NCBI RefSeq assembly: GCF_049306965.1
Contig: NC_133181.1
Coordinates: forward strand, 52,858,001 to 52,922,000
DNA length: 64,000 nt
Reading direction: 5' to 3'
Source of the DNA: Danio rerio
Taxonomy: Eukaryota > Chordata > Actinopteri > Cypriniformes > Danionidae
Below the pieces are notes generated by a model, which saw only the letters and a program-made list of their open reading frames with translations, had not been told where the DNA came from and ran no database searches. Below are positions 36,101 to 48,192 of this stretch, in pieces. Each line of letters opens with the position of its first letter. The stretch's first letter is position 1. A program made the translations under genes and the position numbers.

Positions 36101-37479
36101 TCAAGGAAAGGAGTAGGGGTGGAAGGGGGATTCTTCAAAATGAAGATGGCTGTTATATGGAACTTAGGGAATTTATAGTGAAAGTTATCTTAAATTGAAT
36201 GATGCAGGGCCTGCTGCAAGCAATCATAAGCACGTGATCTTCTCAAAGTTAGTTCATAAATAAACTTCACTTATCGACAAGTCTAACATATAACAAACAA
36301 ACGTACACAACATAACAACAAAAACACACAAAAAAGTGAGGAAATAAAGAGTTTAGATAAAAGGATGGCAAATCTAACTTAGTGCCACCCGATTAAGAAC
36401 CACCAAGACCATAAAAACAGCTTTTTGATGAAGGGGCATAGCTTAAAATCGCATGACTTATACCTATGTCAGGGTCTCTGTCTCTCTCTTGTTGTTCGGG
36501 TTTTTGTCGTTTGTGTGAAATTTGCGGTGCAGATCAGATGATATGCGGGACGTAATCTTTAACTGAGTTTAATTTGCAAGAAACGTGCCCAGACTTTGGG
36601 GTGTAGATGGGGAAACTCTTTGCTGGTCTGTGGCGTCACACAGACAGACTTTGACTCATGATATAAAATTACACCAAGCATACCAGTTATCGTCATATGT
36701 CCTAGATCATGAGCTGTAGAATTATGTACTGAAGGATTTTTTGATGATTTTAACTTCATCCTATGCATTAATAGACTAATCCTTGCATTAATAGTTTAAT
36801 TCTGTTTTTAACTAATTACCTTGCTCCATAACAGCTGTGTCTTCGTGTGACTGATAACTGAGAAGTTGACTCCTCTGTACTTATTATCAACAAAATGTTA
36901 CAATTCCACTTTCAGAGTGTGCTCATTTACAGGAACGGACGGGAGGGACGAAGGCTCACTCTCTTGCAGGCTCTGTTATGTGTATGCGTAACTTTTTCTG
37001 TGCAGATTTGCTGTTCTGCCTAACAACTGATGATTGAATTGATCTGGATGGAGGATCTTTCTTACTGAAGCGCCTCTGGGCGGGGCTGAAGAGAGACAAC
37101 GATAAATATGGGGGCGAGGGTGTGGGTGTGGGTTTGTGTGCCCAGCTGACACAAACTGCCTGTGTTGCTGTTCTTTGACACCCGGAACTCTGTAATGTTT
37201 TATTCATCTAATTAATTAAATTGTTTAAACTTATTTAAAGCCTCTGGCTGATGTTTTAACCTGGGAGGACTAGGAAAAGTCCGACAGTACAGAGCAGAAT
37301 GACACCAAACATCATAGTTTTAGAAATACATGAAACATAATTCATACATTCTTAGTTTGTGTAATTTGTTATAAAGAGCATGTATAAGCGTAAGAATTAA
37401 GAGAGAAGTAAGGGAGAGAATATTTGGTTACAAACATATTACATGTACTTTGAACTGGATTTTGAGATTTCTAGAGTCC

Positions 37480-38440
37480 ATTTCAACAGTTCGTATCTTT
37501 GGGGTTCCCAAGATGAAAAGGTGGTTTTCCTCTGCTATGTCTTTAAAGTTGGGACAGACTGCCTCTGGCCAGCATCTTGGTAGGTAAGACATCACCAAGT
37601 GACTTTTACTGGAAATTTCACCTCCGGACTATATGTTCCTGAGGCGTTGCCAGGCCAGCCAAGAGACTTAGTTAGTCCAACGTGTCCTGCGTCTTCCCCA
37701 AAGCCTCCTCTCAGTGGGACTTACCAGTAACACCTCCCTAGGTAGGTGACCAGGAGGCATCCGAAACAGATGCCGAGCCACTTCAGCTGACTTCTCTCAA
37801 TGTGGAGGAGCAACGGCTCTACTCCGAGTTCCTCCCAGGTGGCAAGCTGCAAAGGAAACTCATTCTTGTATCTAAGATCTTGTCCTTTTGGTCATGACCC
37901 GAAGCTCATAACACTAGGTGAGAGTAGGAACGTAGATTGACTGGTAAATTGAGAGGTTAGCCTTTCGGCTCAGCTCCTTCCTTACCACAATGGATCGGTT
38001 AATTCAACCACATTACTGTTGTCGCTGCACCGTTCAATCTCGCATTCCATACTCCCTTCTCACGTAAACAAAACTGCAAGATACTTGAACTCCTCCACCT
38101 GGGGTAAGAACTTTCCTCCAACATGGAGATGGCACACCACCTTTTTTATGGTGGAGCACCATGTCCTCGGACTCATTGATGATTCTTGGCAGAAAACTGA
38201 CCCCGAGCATGCTGAAGGTCCATGTTTGATGAAGCCAACAGAACAACATTGTCTGCGAATAACAGATGAAATCCTGCGGTCCCCAAACAGGACCCCCTCC
38301 AGCCCAAGGCTGCACATAGAAATTCTGTCTATAAAAATTATGAACAGAATTAGTGACAAAGGGCAGCCCTGCCGGAGTCCAATATGCTCTGGAAACAAGT
38401 CTGTCTTATTGCTGTCAATGTGAGCCAAACTCCTGCTCTG
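37480..38440 (-). mobile_element. RTE/Rex3-like LINE fragment, decayed
   Basis: On the minus strand an open frame at 38060-38428 contains the reverse-transcriptase segment GLRQGCPLSLILFIIFIDRI and, after decay of the catalytic region, VCHLHVGGKFLPQVEEFKYL. Further downstream (37560-37830) broken frames resemble the C-terminal end of this LINE type, with ELGVEPLLLHIE-like and GRPRTRW-like remnants. Stops and frame changes are frequent and both ends are ill-defined. The clade call is from motif memory. Confidence 0.65.
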
Positions 38441-39712
38441 TTAATACAATGAAGAGACTGTCCTTAACCCTTTAACTACCTGCTCGACCAAATGGTTGAC
38501 CATATTTTGACTGACTATATTTTATTGAGAGGAGTATCTAACTCAACTAAACCTGATCAAGCCATCTCAACCGCTTGGTTGAAGTATGTTATGCCAAAAA
38601 CAAACCACTAGTTGTCACTAACTCAATCAGCAGCACTCGTCACAACATTGCTTCTACAACTGAAGTCAAAAACAAGGAAATCACTCCTGACATGTGAACT
38701 GTTTTTGGTGAAAATTTGCAAGGTAAGCACATTTATTTTGACATATTACCCTCTGAGCCCTAACTTTACAAAGCTATGTTGCTTGGTGCCATGAAAAATA
38801 TTTAATGTGTTTGTAATAATACTGTGCGTCTCTGTTGTTCACAAGTCAGAGTTTTTAACAACTTTGATTGAGCCTGTGTTTCTGATCTCCCTCATTCACA
38901 TGTGTATAAATGGAAGTCAATGGAGAGGAAAGTGTAGTGTGACTCTGAGCAATCAGCAATGTGCCCTGGAGTCAGGCACTTAACAGCAGGGAGCTCCAGG
39001 GGCTTGTCATCGCAATAACTGTACTGTAGGTCACTGGGGATAAAAGCATCTGCTAATTGACTACATTCTTGTGTTCTTTACTGTACTCCACTTTTAGTGC
39101 ACTTAAGCTCAAAGTGCTCATCATGACACAACGTTCCTTCTCTTAGAGCATAATTATATCATCAAGATACCAGCACCTTTTTAATCATCTTTTGAGCAAT
39201 GTTTATAGATTACCATGGTGTTTCGCGCATCTACCACCATTAGTATAATTTCAATTTTGTAAAAAAAAAAAAAAAAAAATGTATATGCTGTATATGCATA
39301 ATGATTTTGAGAGTCTAAGAAGTAAAAAATTAAGACATAAAACAAACAGATTTTAAGACTACTTATCATAATTCAGAAATAAAAATGGCTACATTTCGTA
39401 CTGGAACAGTGCAATCTGTGTAATAGAATACTCATTTTATTTACTTTCCTTGGTGATGAAGTAATGATGGCATATTTATTTTTAGCTGCATAAGACTTAA
39501 ACAAAAATAGTGTTTTTAAATGAAGATAAGAGTTGGATTAAAGGTTTACGAGAACGGAAAAGCTACAGTGCTGCACATTTTCTTAGTGATTTTCCGACTA
39601 AAAACTGAAAATTACCAAAATGACTTTCTGGTAAATTGAAAAAAAAAAGCTGTTCACACAGTGTTACAGCCAAAACATAACTTTGTGTGCATATTATAGG
39701 CTTTGGATAAAA
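38441..39712. other. Unassigned DNA with an L2-type tail remnant
   Basis: At 39017-39064 GTCACTGGGGATAAAAGCAT with CTGCTAATTGACTACATT is a degraded plus-strand L2/V-SINE tail. Nothing else is recognised. Confidence 0.45.
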
Positions 39713-40486
39713 TGTTGTGCTCCACCCTCCTCTCTCTCACTCACACACCCGGCTCAGGTTAATTAGCTCCCAGCTGCTAATCGTTGTGAACCTGCTTGAG
39801 TCGGAGTGGCCTGGCTTTAAATACTGGCTTCTGAAGCGAGTGAGCTGAGGAACACTTCTCCCCAGCTCTTAAGTGGGTCGGTCGGTCGGTCGGTCGGTCG
39901 GTCGGTCGGTCGGTCGGTCGGTCGGTCGGTCGGTCGGTCGGTCGGTCGGTCGGTCGGATAATGTTCACTTGTAGTTTAGTTTGTGTGGTGATATTGTTCA
40001 CAAGTGTTTATTGTAGTTGAATCTTTGAATTAAAATTGAATATTCATTATTTTGTGTACTTCAAAGTGTGCCTAAAGGGTGAGTGCCTTGTTTTACTTTG
40101 TATATCTTTTTTTTTGCCTGTTTATGGTTGAGAGAGGAAGCTCAGGGAAGTTTTTGTTATTGATTTTTCATCTTTGATTTTTGCATTAGGTAAGCTAGTC
40201 CTCTGAACTTTAGTTAGCTGTTTGTTGTTTTAGGCTTTACTCACTCAGTTTTGACAGTTTCTGTTAAATCTCTATATTTGTATAAAATAAATCCTTATGA
40301 TTGTGTTTTCTAAACTTTTTTTTTTTTTTTGTTGACCCTTCACTCTGGGGCAGAGGATTGAAGTGTGTTCTCCTCGTTTATTTATTTATCTTCAAATTAG
40401 TTCTAATTTAATATTATTTACCAAATTTTGGTCTTCTTTGTTACACCTTTTCAGCAAAAACCCCTGGACTTAATAAGGTCGTAACA
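39713..40486 (+). mobile_element. Candidate solo LTR of an LTR retroelement
   Basis: The 774-bp block begins TGTTGTGCTCC and ends GGTCGTAACA. It has a TTTAAATA box at about 39813 and an AATAAA signal at about 40287. I recall a similar start and the CCCCTGGACTTAATAAGGTC ending from fish LTR sequences, possibly Gypsy-type. No target duplication and no internal coding region were found, so the call is tentative. It is treated as an old remnant. Confidence 0.35.
39876..39957. repeat. (GGTC)n tetranucleotide repeat
   Basis: About 20 perfect GGTC units inside the candidate LTR, about 60 bp downstream of its TATA-like box. The minus-strand frame encodes PTDR-type repeats and is not a gene. Confidence 0.97.
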
Positions 40487-41183
40487 CACAGGCAAGGACA
40501 TTCCGGAATTTTTCTGGAAAAGACTATTCACACATTCATTCCAAAATACCAGTAAAGTCTGACATCATTAACCAGAAATGAGGTCTAAACAGCTGCGCTT
40601 GTAATGGTAAACATGATAGTGGTCCGGCTTTTGTTGATGATTTCACTTTTATCAATTGTTTACACATTTCACTACGTTACAAATTCTGTGGACGGATAAA
40701 CATTGTGAACCACTTTGATGAAAACATCCTCCAAACACTTTTGCATGTCGCACTTCACGTGTACACATTGAGCAACTGAAGGTAAACAAATAGCGGTTTA
40801 ACATAAGCATTTGATCGATATTGTTTACACAGTTGGCATTAAGAAGGAAAATAGAAATGTTATCTGACTAGCAGCTAAATGAGTCTGGAAAAATATTCAA
40901 AGGCTTTTATTTTCATAAACAGCGCGGATGTGAATGTGACTGATTGTTCTGATTGGCTAGAGTAGACCTCTTACGTCAGCGCGGTCTAGACCTGGACGCA
41001 CTCTTTCCGGCAATTTTCCTTCTGCGTTCACACAGAGCAGCATTCCGGCAAATTACCAGTAATGTTACAACTTCTTATTCCAGAAAATTGCCGGAAGTAA
41101 TTTACTGGTATTTTCAAAAAGGGCCTGTTCACACATTCAGATCTTTCTGGAAAATTGCCGGTCTGTATGTATGAAAGGGGCTA
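40487..41183 (-). mobile_element. CCGG-rich palindromic MITE, copy 1
   Basis: The right end reads CCGGTCTGTATGTATGAAAG then GGGCTA; the left side has ACATTCCGGAATTTTTCTGG. Inverted TTCCGG, GCCGG and TTACCAGTAA words fill both arms, and the centre contains AAAGGCTTTTATTTTCATAA. It is inverted relative to the better-preserved copy at 56823-57606. Confidence 0.65.
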
Positions 41184-41342
41184 TTTTTTAAGGTAATGCG
41201 GTAATATAACTCAGGTAAGGTGATGAACTAAAACATATCATATAATTTCAACTATTTACCACCTAATTACAAAATATAATTAAAGCTGGAGATATTTCGA
41301 CAAAATTTGGACAGAATCAATTTAGCCTGGACTTTGAGACAT

Positions 41343-41344
<2 letters not shown>

Positions 41345-41437
<93 letters not shown>

Positions 41438-41741
41438 TTTTTTTTTTCCCAATTTCTGTTTAACGGAGAAGATTTTTTTCAACACATTTCTAAACATAAT
41501 AGTTTTAATAACTCATTTCTAATAACCAATTTATTTTATCTTTGCCATGATTACAGTAATGTTTTTCATGGCACTTCTATACAGCTTAAACTGACATTTT
41601 AAAGGCTTAACTAGGTTAATTAGGTTAACTAGGCAGGTTAGGGTAATTAGACAAATCATTGTGTAACGATGGTTTGTTCTGTAGATTATCGGGAAAAAAA
41701 AAGATATAGCTTAAGCGGGCTAAGAATTTTGACCCTAAAAT

Positions 41742-41776
<35 letters not shown>

Positions 41777-41950
41777 TTAAAAACTGCTTTTATACTAGCG
41801 GAAATAATACAAATAAGACTTTCCGCAGAATAAAAAATTATGATCAGACATGCTGTGAAAATTACTTTTCTCTGTTAAACATAATTGGGGAAATATTTAA
41901 AAAAGACAAAAAAATAATTAAAGGGGGGCCAATAATTCTGACTTCAACTG
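41345..41950 (+). mobile_element. Tc1/mariner MITE with its left end replaced by (TA)n
   Basis: About 45 TA units (41345-41434) lead into CCCAATTTCTGTTTAACGG and the family interior, with a T(n) run at 41742-41772 and an intact right end AATTCTGACTTCAACTG followed by TA. Confidence 0.85.
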
Positions 41951-41955
41951 TATAT

Positions 41956-42418
41956 TGTTGATGACAAAATTATCCGTCTTACTGTGAATTTCTTTTCTTT
42001 TTGGAATATCTCCCAAATTATGTTTAAGACAGCAAATAAATGTTCACAGTATTTCCTATACTATTTTTACTTCTGGAGAAAATCTGTTTTATTTAGGCTT
42101 TTTTTTTTACATTAAGGTCAATATTTTTAACCCTCTTAAGCAATATTTTTGTTTTGATAGTTTACAGAACAAACCATTGTTATACAGTGACTTGCCTACC
42201 ATAACTTGCCTAGTTTCCTATTTACTTAACTCATCCTAATTAACCCAGTTAAGCATTTAAATGTTACTTTATGCTGTATACTTGTATCTTGAAAAATATT
42301 AGTCATCATGGCAAAGATAAAATAAATACATTTTTAGAAATAAGTTATTAAAACTACCATGTTCAGAAATGTGTTGAAAATTATTTTCCTTGAACAGAAA
42401 TTTTACAGAGGAGCTATA
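41956..42418 (-). mobile_element. Tc1/mariner MITE, tail-to-tail with the preceding copy
   Basis: The left end GTTGATGACAAAATTATCCG is a degraded CAGTTGAAGTCA-type terminus. Blocks follow in minus orientation (ACTTCTGGAGAAAATCTGTT, AGTTTACAGAACAAACCATT, TCATGGCAAAGATAAAATA). The right terminus is lost after ACAGAGGAGCTATA. Confidence 0.75.
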
Positions 42419-43316
42419 TATTTAAACACATTTACAAAAGTAAATAAATAGTCTCATTGATGGCTCAAAAATCTACGAAAATCTGCAATTTCTATAGGCA
42501 AAGATTCTGTTTGGGCCTAGTTATAACTTAGAGAAAGTGTTTGGTTCACATCACTGACTAAACTTGATGTTAAGAGCCACTAAAGTGAAACTTGTATAGT
42601 AACTCCCACTGTTGAAAGAACTGTGCTAATCCATAATGATCTGCAATTGCTGCATTATTTATGCCAAAATTAGTTCATTATCAATCAACGCCTTTATTAA
42701 TATTCATGTTATGTTCCACCTTATTGGCATGTTAGTGCTGCGACCACATTTGGAACTGTAAGGTGTGTGAATTCCCTCACTTTCTGATGGGAATTTGGAA
42801 ATTGGGAAACAGAGACGTGATATAGTTGTTAACTGTCCCATATACCCTGAACAAATTTGTCATGCTCGTATTGCAACTCTACCGCTGTCAATTGGGCACA
42901 GATTCAAGCATTTCTCAGAATATAAGGATCTGCTTTGTCTGGTGTTGTAATAAAAGATTCAATATTCAAAAGAATGTCATTTTTATGTAATACAGCACAG
43001 TGTTATTAACATTCTCAATGCCTATTCAGCTGTTTGACACAAAGGCAGTCGGATCAGCATATGGGCTGCATGCATGATCAGTTGTTTGGAGTGATGTTTG
43101 TGAAATTAAAGACTGCATACAAGTGTGCCAGTGCAATCTAAAAAGGAACACGCTAGCCGGGGGAATCATTTGCATTCACATCAAAACATAGATTCATTTT
43201 TGTTCAAGATGAAATACGACTCATTTGATAGAGGTCCTATCACACATTTTTAGGTTGTCAAAATCTTTAAAACTCGAAATGGAGTTAATTGCCTATCATT
43301 TTGAGATGCACAAACA
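42419..43316. other. Unassigned DNA
   Basis: No gene or named repeat is recognised. Confidence 0.4.
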
Positions 43317-43318
43317 TA

Positions 43319-44297
43319 CACTCACCGGTCACTTTATTAGGTACACCTTACTAGTATCTGGTTGGACCCACTTTTGCCTTCAGAACTGCTTTATTCCTTC
43401 GTGGCAAATATTCAACCAGCTACTGGAAATATTCCTCAGAGATTTTGATCCATATTGACATGATAGCATCACACAGTTGCTGCAGATTTGTTGGCTGCTC
43501 AATCATGATGCAAATCTCCCATTCCACCATCCCAAAGGTGCTCTATTTGATTGAGCTCTGGTGACTGTGGAGGCCATTTGAATACAGTGAACTCATTGTC
43601 ATGTTCAAGAAATCAGTCTGAGATGATTCATGCTTTATGACATAATGCTTTATCCTGCTAGAAGTAGCTATCAAAAGTGGTCATAAATATATAGACAAGG
43701 TCAGAAACAATACTCAGGTAGGCTGTGGCGTTGACACAATGCTCAATTGGTACTAATGGACTCAGATTTAAAGTGTGCCAAGTAAATATCCCCACACTAT
43801 TACACCACCAGTCTAAACTGTTGCTACATGGCAGGATGGATCCATGCTTTCATGTTGTTGATGCCAAATTCTAACCCTACCGACCGAATGTCGCTGTAGA
43901 AATCAAGACTCAATGTTTTTCCAATCTTCTATTGTCCAGTTTTGGTGAGCCTGTGCCAATTGTAGCCTCAGTTTCCTGTTCTTAACTGACAGGAATGGCA
44001 CATGGTGTGGTCTTCTGTTGTAAATCCTGAAGATGCCTTTGGATGAAAATCCCAGTAGATCAGCAGTTACTGAAATACTCAAACCAGCCCGTCTGGCACC
44101 AACAACCATGCCACATTCAAAGTCACTTAAATTGCTTTTCTTCCCCATTCTGATGCTTCGGATTTGATCTGCAGCAGATTGTCTTGACCATGTCTACATG
44201 CCTAAATGCATTGACCTGCTGCCATGTGATTGGCTGATCAGAAATTTGCGTTAACAAGCAGTTGGACTGGTGTACCTAATAAAGTGGCTGGTGAGTG
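43319..44297 (-). mobile_element. Tc1-like transposon (CACTCACCGG family), copy 1
   Basis: The ends CACTCACCGGTCACTTTATT and AATAAAGTGGCTGGTGAGTG are inverted and bordered by TA (43317-43318, 44298-44299). The interior is a decayed transposase gene on the minus strand, shortened from about 1.3 kb to 979 bp by internal deletions. Confidence 0.9.
43903..44148 (-). pseudogene. N-terminal fragment of a Tc1-like transposase
   Basis: Translated from a methionine, it reads MGKKSNLSDFECGMVVGARR then AGLSISVTADLLGFSSKGIF, a helix-turn-helix DNA-binding segment, then RKLRLQLAQAHQNWTIEDW, the linker before the catalytic DDE domain. A deletion joins the two parts, so the second helix-turn-helix is missing, and the catalytic part downstream is in broken frames. 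Non-functional. Confidence 0.8.
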
Positions 44298-44557
44298 TAT
44301 TAGTCAATCCAATAACCTTTACTTTATCTTTGACGGTTATTAAAAGAGGGCTGTAAATGCATCAGGTTTGTACTGTGTTTAAAAAATGTCTCTTCGGTGA
44401 AATTAGTTTGAATTAGGTGACAATGATGACAAAACGTTTTAGCTATACACTTCTAATATTTCATGAGGAGAAACTTCTGCCAAAGCTTTTAACACAACTA
44501 ATGTGATTATGCAGAAAAGCACTTTGGGCTAAGCGAATGTAGGCCTGACATTATATA

Positions 44558-45086
44558 CAGTTGAAGTCATAAGTATTCGCCCCCTTTGAATTTCTTTTTT
44601 TTTTTTAATCTCCCAAATGGTGTTTAACAGAGCAAGGAAATTTTCAAAGTATGTCTAATAATATTTTTTCTTCTGGAGAAAGTCTTATCTGTTTTATTTA
44701 GGCTAGAATAAAAGCAGTTTTTAATTTTTTTAAAGCCATTTAAAAGGACAAAATTTATAGCCCTTTTAAGCTATATTTTTCCCATAGTCTACAGAACAAA
44801 TCATCGTTGTAAAACAACTTGCCTAATTACCCTAACCTGCCTAGCTAACTTAATTAACCTAGCTACGCCTTTAAATGTCACTTTCAGCTGTATAGAAGTG
44901 TCTTGAAAAATATCTAGTCAAGTATTATTTGCTGTCATCATAACAAACATAAAATAAATCAGTTATTAGAGATGAGTTATTAAAACTATTATGTTTAGAA
45001 ATGTGTTGAAAAAAAATCTGCTCTCCGTTAAACAGAAATTGGGTAAAGAAATAAACAATAAACAGGGGGCTAATAATTCTGACTTC

Positions 45087-45091
<5 letters not shown>
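44558..45091 (-). mobile_element. Tc1/mariner MITE (CAGTTGAAGTCA family), complete
   Basis: Both ends are present: CAGTTGAAGTCATAAGTATT preceded by TA, and AATTCTGACTTCAACTG. On the right the expected TA has become TG and runs into a (TG)n tract. Length 534 bp. Confidence 0.88.

Positions 45092-45134
<43 letters not shown>
45092..45134. repeat. (TG)n(TA)n microsatellite
   Basis: About 17 TG units followed by a short TA run, directly at a MITE end. Confidence 0.9.
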
Positions 45135-45188
45135 TTCCCCACATATATATGTTTCCCCAAATATGAAATTTCGGTTTTTAATTAGCCC

Positions 45189-45893
45189 AGTGCTTAATTT
45201 GAGCCAGATCTTGCCTGATCATTTTCCGCAAAATGTCAGATATTCATGTTTTGCATTCCGGTATTTATTTTAATGGTTCCGGCATTAACTTCTGCTTGTT
45301 GAATACCTACAGTATGTGTGTGTGAGAGAGAGAGAGAGAGGAAGTGAATGAGTACAAGCGAAGGCTGTGTGGATTGTGTGTGGGAGCACACACGATGGAA
45401 GTCACCATGCGTAAGTTAAAGCAGAAGTCACGTTTAACTATTGGCCCTCAACAATGTTTTCAGCCAATCAGCTTTCATATGTTTACAATAACTCTTACTG
45501 ATTGGTGATTGTTTCGTGTGCAGCATATTTAGTATTCAGTATTTTCAAAATGGCAAAGAGGCAAGCATATTTTCGTTTTGTAAAACCACGTGTAAATTTG
45601 ATGAGCCTCGAGCCAAAAGAGATCTCCAGAAGATGAAGTCGCTAATGGATCAGGATAGCGGGTGACAGAAGCAAAGTGATCTCAAGTCAGCCAGAAAAAA
45701 ACATGACAGAAGAGGTGACTGTGGGCTCTTCTTAAAGATTAGACTGAGTCTACTTTTTTCACCTGGCACATAATAGTGAAGTGAACTGAATAGTGATTGT
45801 TCAAGTGATTTCTTTTTGTAGCTACATGTTTTTTATTATCCATCACTGACCTATAATGTTATTTGGCACAAAATAATTAAAGACCACTCAGAA
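45189..45893 (+). mobile_element. hAT-like transposon remnant
   Basis: It starts CAGTGCTTAATTTGAGCCAG, the type of end I recall from fish hAT elements, and the region GGCACAAAATAATTAAAGAC at about 45869-45893 could be the decayed opposite end. Near 45550 a short frame MAKRQAYFRFVKPRVNL resembles the N-terminus of hAT transposases. The 8-bp target duplication is not recognisable. Most of the gene is deleted. Confidence 0.4.
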
Positions 45894-48190
45894 ATGTGAT
45901 GCTCGTTTTTGCGTTATCACCATTTAATGACGTCATGATCCAGGAAAACTGAAATTGGTCGGTCACGGTAACTTTTATTTCCTGGTTTTGTTCTGGGAAT
46001 TATTCATTTACATATTGAGAACTGAATTAGCCCTCTCACCCTTATGTTATTTCAATCCCAAAACAAAAATTAAGATCTTTTATTAAGACGCCCACCCTGA
46101 CCCAACAAGGTACAGAAGATATACAGCTAAACAAATTTGAATTTACAGTTTTTTTGGTGTACAGAAGTGTTCACGAAGCTTCATATGATTACAGGTGAAC
46201 CACTGAAGTCACGTGGAATATTGTGACAATGATTTTGGTCTTTGAACATCTTAAAAACCTTGCTGTGTTTGTAGGATAATAGAGGGTCTAGATTTCATCT
46301 CAAGTATTTTCATTTGTGTTATGAAGATGAATACATTTTTTAAGAGATTAAAACAACAAGGTATGAGTAATTAAAAACATTAAATTAATTTTAGGCGAAA
46401 TATTCCTTTAAATATTAATAACATTCAAAAGGTTAAGAAATTATACATTCATAATTCAATATTCACAATTTAGCCAAGGAGATGAGAATGGTAATTTGAG
46501 TAATGTTTTTACTGTTTATGAGAGAGCAGATTTTTGACTCTTCTAAAGCATAAAAATGTCAGAATATTTGCAGATATTTAAGAAACATGCTACGTGACCA
46601 TTTCTGTTTATTTGAAAAACAATGCTGAAGTCAGATATTCTGCTACGAAAATGTGAGTTATGTGTCGGAACGTCTGCCTTTGTTTGAGTCCTTTAAACCT
46701 GCCCAATGTCAATTTAGCCAATTATATTTCAGCACCCGCAGGTTACCTTGGTGGAAAACCGTGTATTTCATTCATTCAGTCAGGAAGACTCTCAAAGTGT
46801 GTGTCCGCAATCGAAATGTGACCTCCAGTGGACAGGAACAGCCTCATAATGAGACGCAGACTCAGAGTTCCAACTGAGGTGTTTATGAATCTGCAAATAA
46901 TATAAATATTATTAATGTAAACATTAGCAGGTTACATTGCGACACCGTGTCCCAACAACATGATGAGATTTGAGTTTACATGAGATTTGAATAGTGCACC
47001 TACTGCACTCCAATGAAATGATAAGGTTTATGATTTAATTAACAAATATTAAACCTCTTCAACGTTATTAAATGTAGATGCTGAATTACTGATGTGTGTT
47101 GGCTTGCAGGAGTCACAGTTCTGAAGGTCAATTTCAAACGGTTTATTTTATTTTTAAGATCAGCTGCTGCTTTCAGTAGTATGGCAATAAATGTCACGTA
47201 AAATGGCATTCAAACTCACATTGATAGCATTTAACACTGAATAAAGCACGTGAGGTGTACAAGAGGGAATCATTGTCCGTTTATCATGTTGTTCAGCTGC
47301 AAGAAATAGAAGCTGTTTCTAAAATATTAATTTATATAAATATTATATTAAAATTATATAATTCAGGAGTTTGTTCAGACAAATAAATCATTTTAATATT
47401 GAAAATTTTCCTTTTATCATGTGCTGTTGATTTTATTTAGAACACAACTTAAATCAGTCTTAAAACGGATTTGTGTCAAACTTACATACTGCACCTTTAA
47501 ATTTCTTTGAGATTGTTGAATTAATTTTCATTATTTCAGAAAGAAATGGTATATATAAAAAACAATTCTAAGAAGTATCGGCAAACATCATTCAGAATCA
47601 TCAGCTTTTGGTACCAGCTGAGAAATGTGAAATCAATATTTGCTCACAGAAGTCTGTGTATTTAAATGTAATTTGAAAGGTATTACATTATTGAGTGGGT
47701 TCTTAAAAAAGGTTTTCACATAATTTAAGATGAAAGTGAATTTTTCCTTCAGGAGAAATTAAAGATTTTTGGATGAAACTGTGTTGGCTATTGATATACT
47801 GAGACGGAACTGAATATCAATTACAGTTTTTTTTGGATAAACAACCTCTAAAAAGCACAACATACATATCCCACATTAAAATCCCTGCTCACATGCAAAA
47901 GTGTCAGAAAGCAGGCCACACACTGAGGGTTCCTCCAAAACAGCTAACAAACTGCCAATGAGATGAATGGGGATTTTTTATGAACAGTACTCTCAGGTAT
48001 TCCAGACCTCCTGGGTTCAGAGGAAATAAAAAGCAGGACAGCTTTCATTTATGGGTCAGTGAATGTTCATGATCTCCACTTCCTTTTTATTGAGAAGACG
48101 AGTGTTTTTTTAACATTCGTAGAGCATTTTAGACACATTCTCAGTATTCTTCTATCCATGAATCTAATCTATTTAGGTAAAACAATGTTA
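45894..48190. other. Mostly unassigned DNA
   Basis: Apart from the Angel-like remnant at 46030-46412, I recognise nothing. The 46650-46880 part is less AT-rich, but its open frame has no domain or splice context. Confidence 0.4.
46030..46412. mobile_element. Degraded Angel-type MITE
   Basis: Left words CTCTCACCCTTATGTTATTT and right words TTTGTGTTATGAAGATGAAT, AGGTATGAGTAATTAA, GCGAAATATTCCTTTAA are the inverted arms of the Angel-like family, heavily diverged. Confidence 0.55.
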
Positions 48191-48192
48191 TA

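Larger units (their letters stand above)
35363..37297. other. Unclassified, probably repeat-derived segment with two hairpins
   Basis: A Tc1 MITE end (CAGTTGAAGTCAAAATTATT at 35336) breaks off after about 27 bp. About 1.9 kb later, near 37310, AACATCATAGTTTTAGAAAT weakly resembles the interior of the same MITE family, so the block between may be an old insertion. It holds two adjacent stem-loops (35743-35843) and a DANA SINE (35939-36100). The outer words TGTAGCG and CCGACA resemble LTR ends, but no target duplication or coding frame supports an LTR call. Confidence 0.3.

Noticed and set aside
35363-37297. LTR call based on TG...CA-like outer words
   Set aside because: No matching target duplication, no paired LTR and no coding remnants; kept only as an unclassified segment.
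39876-39957. (GGTC)n considered as a CRISPR-like or satellite array
   Set aside because: There are no spacers, it is a simple tetranucleotide repeat, and the genome is vertebrate.
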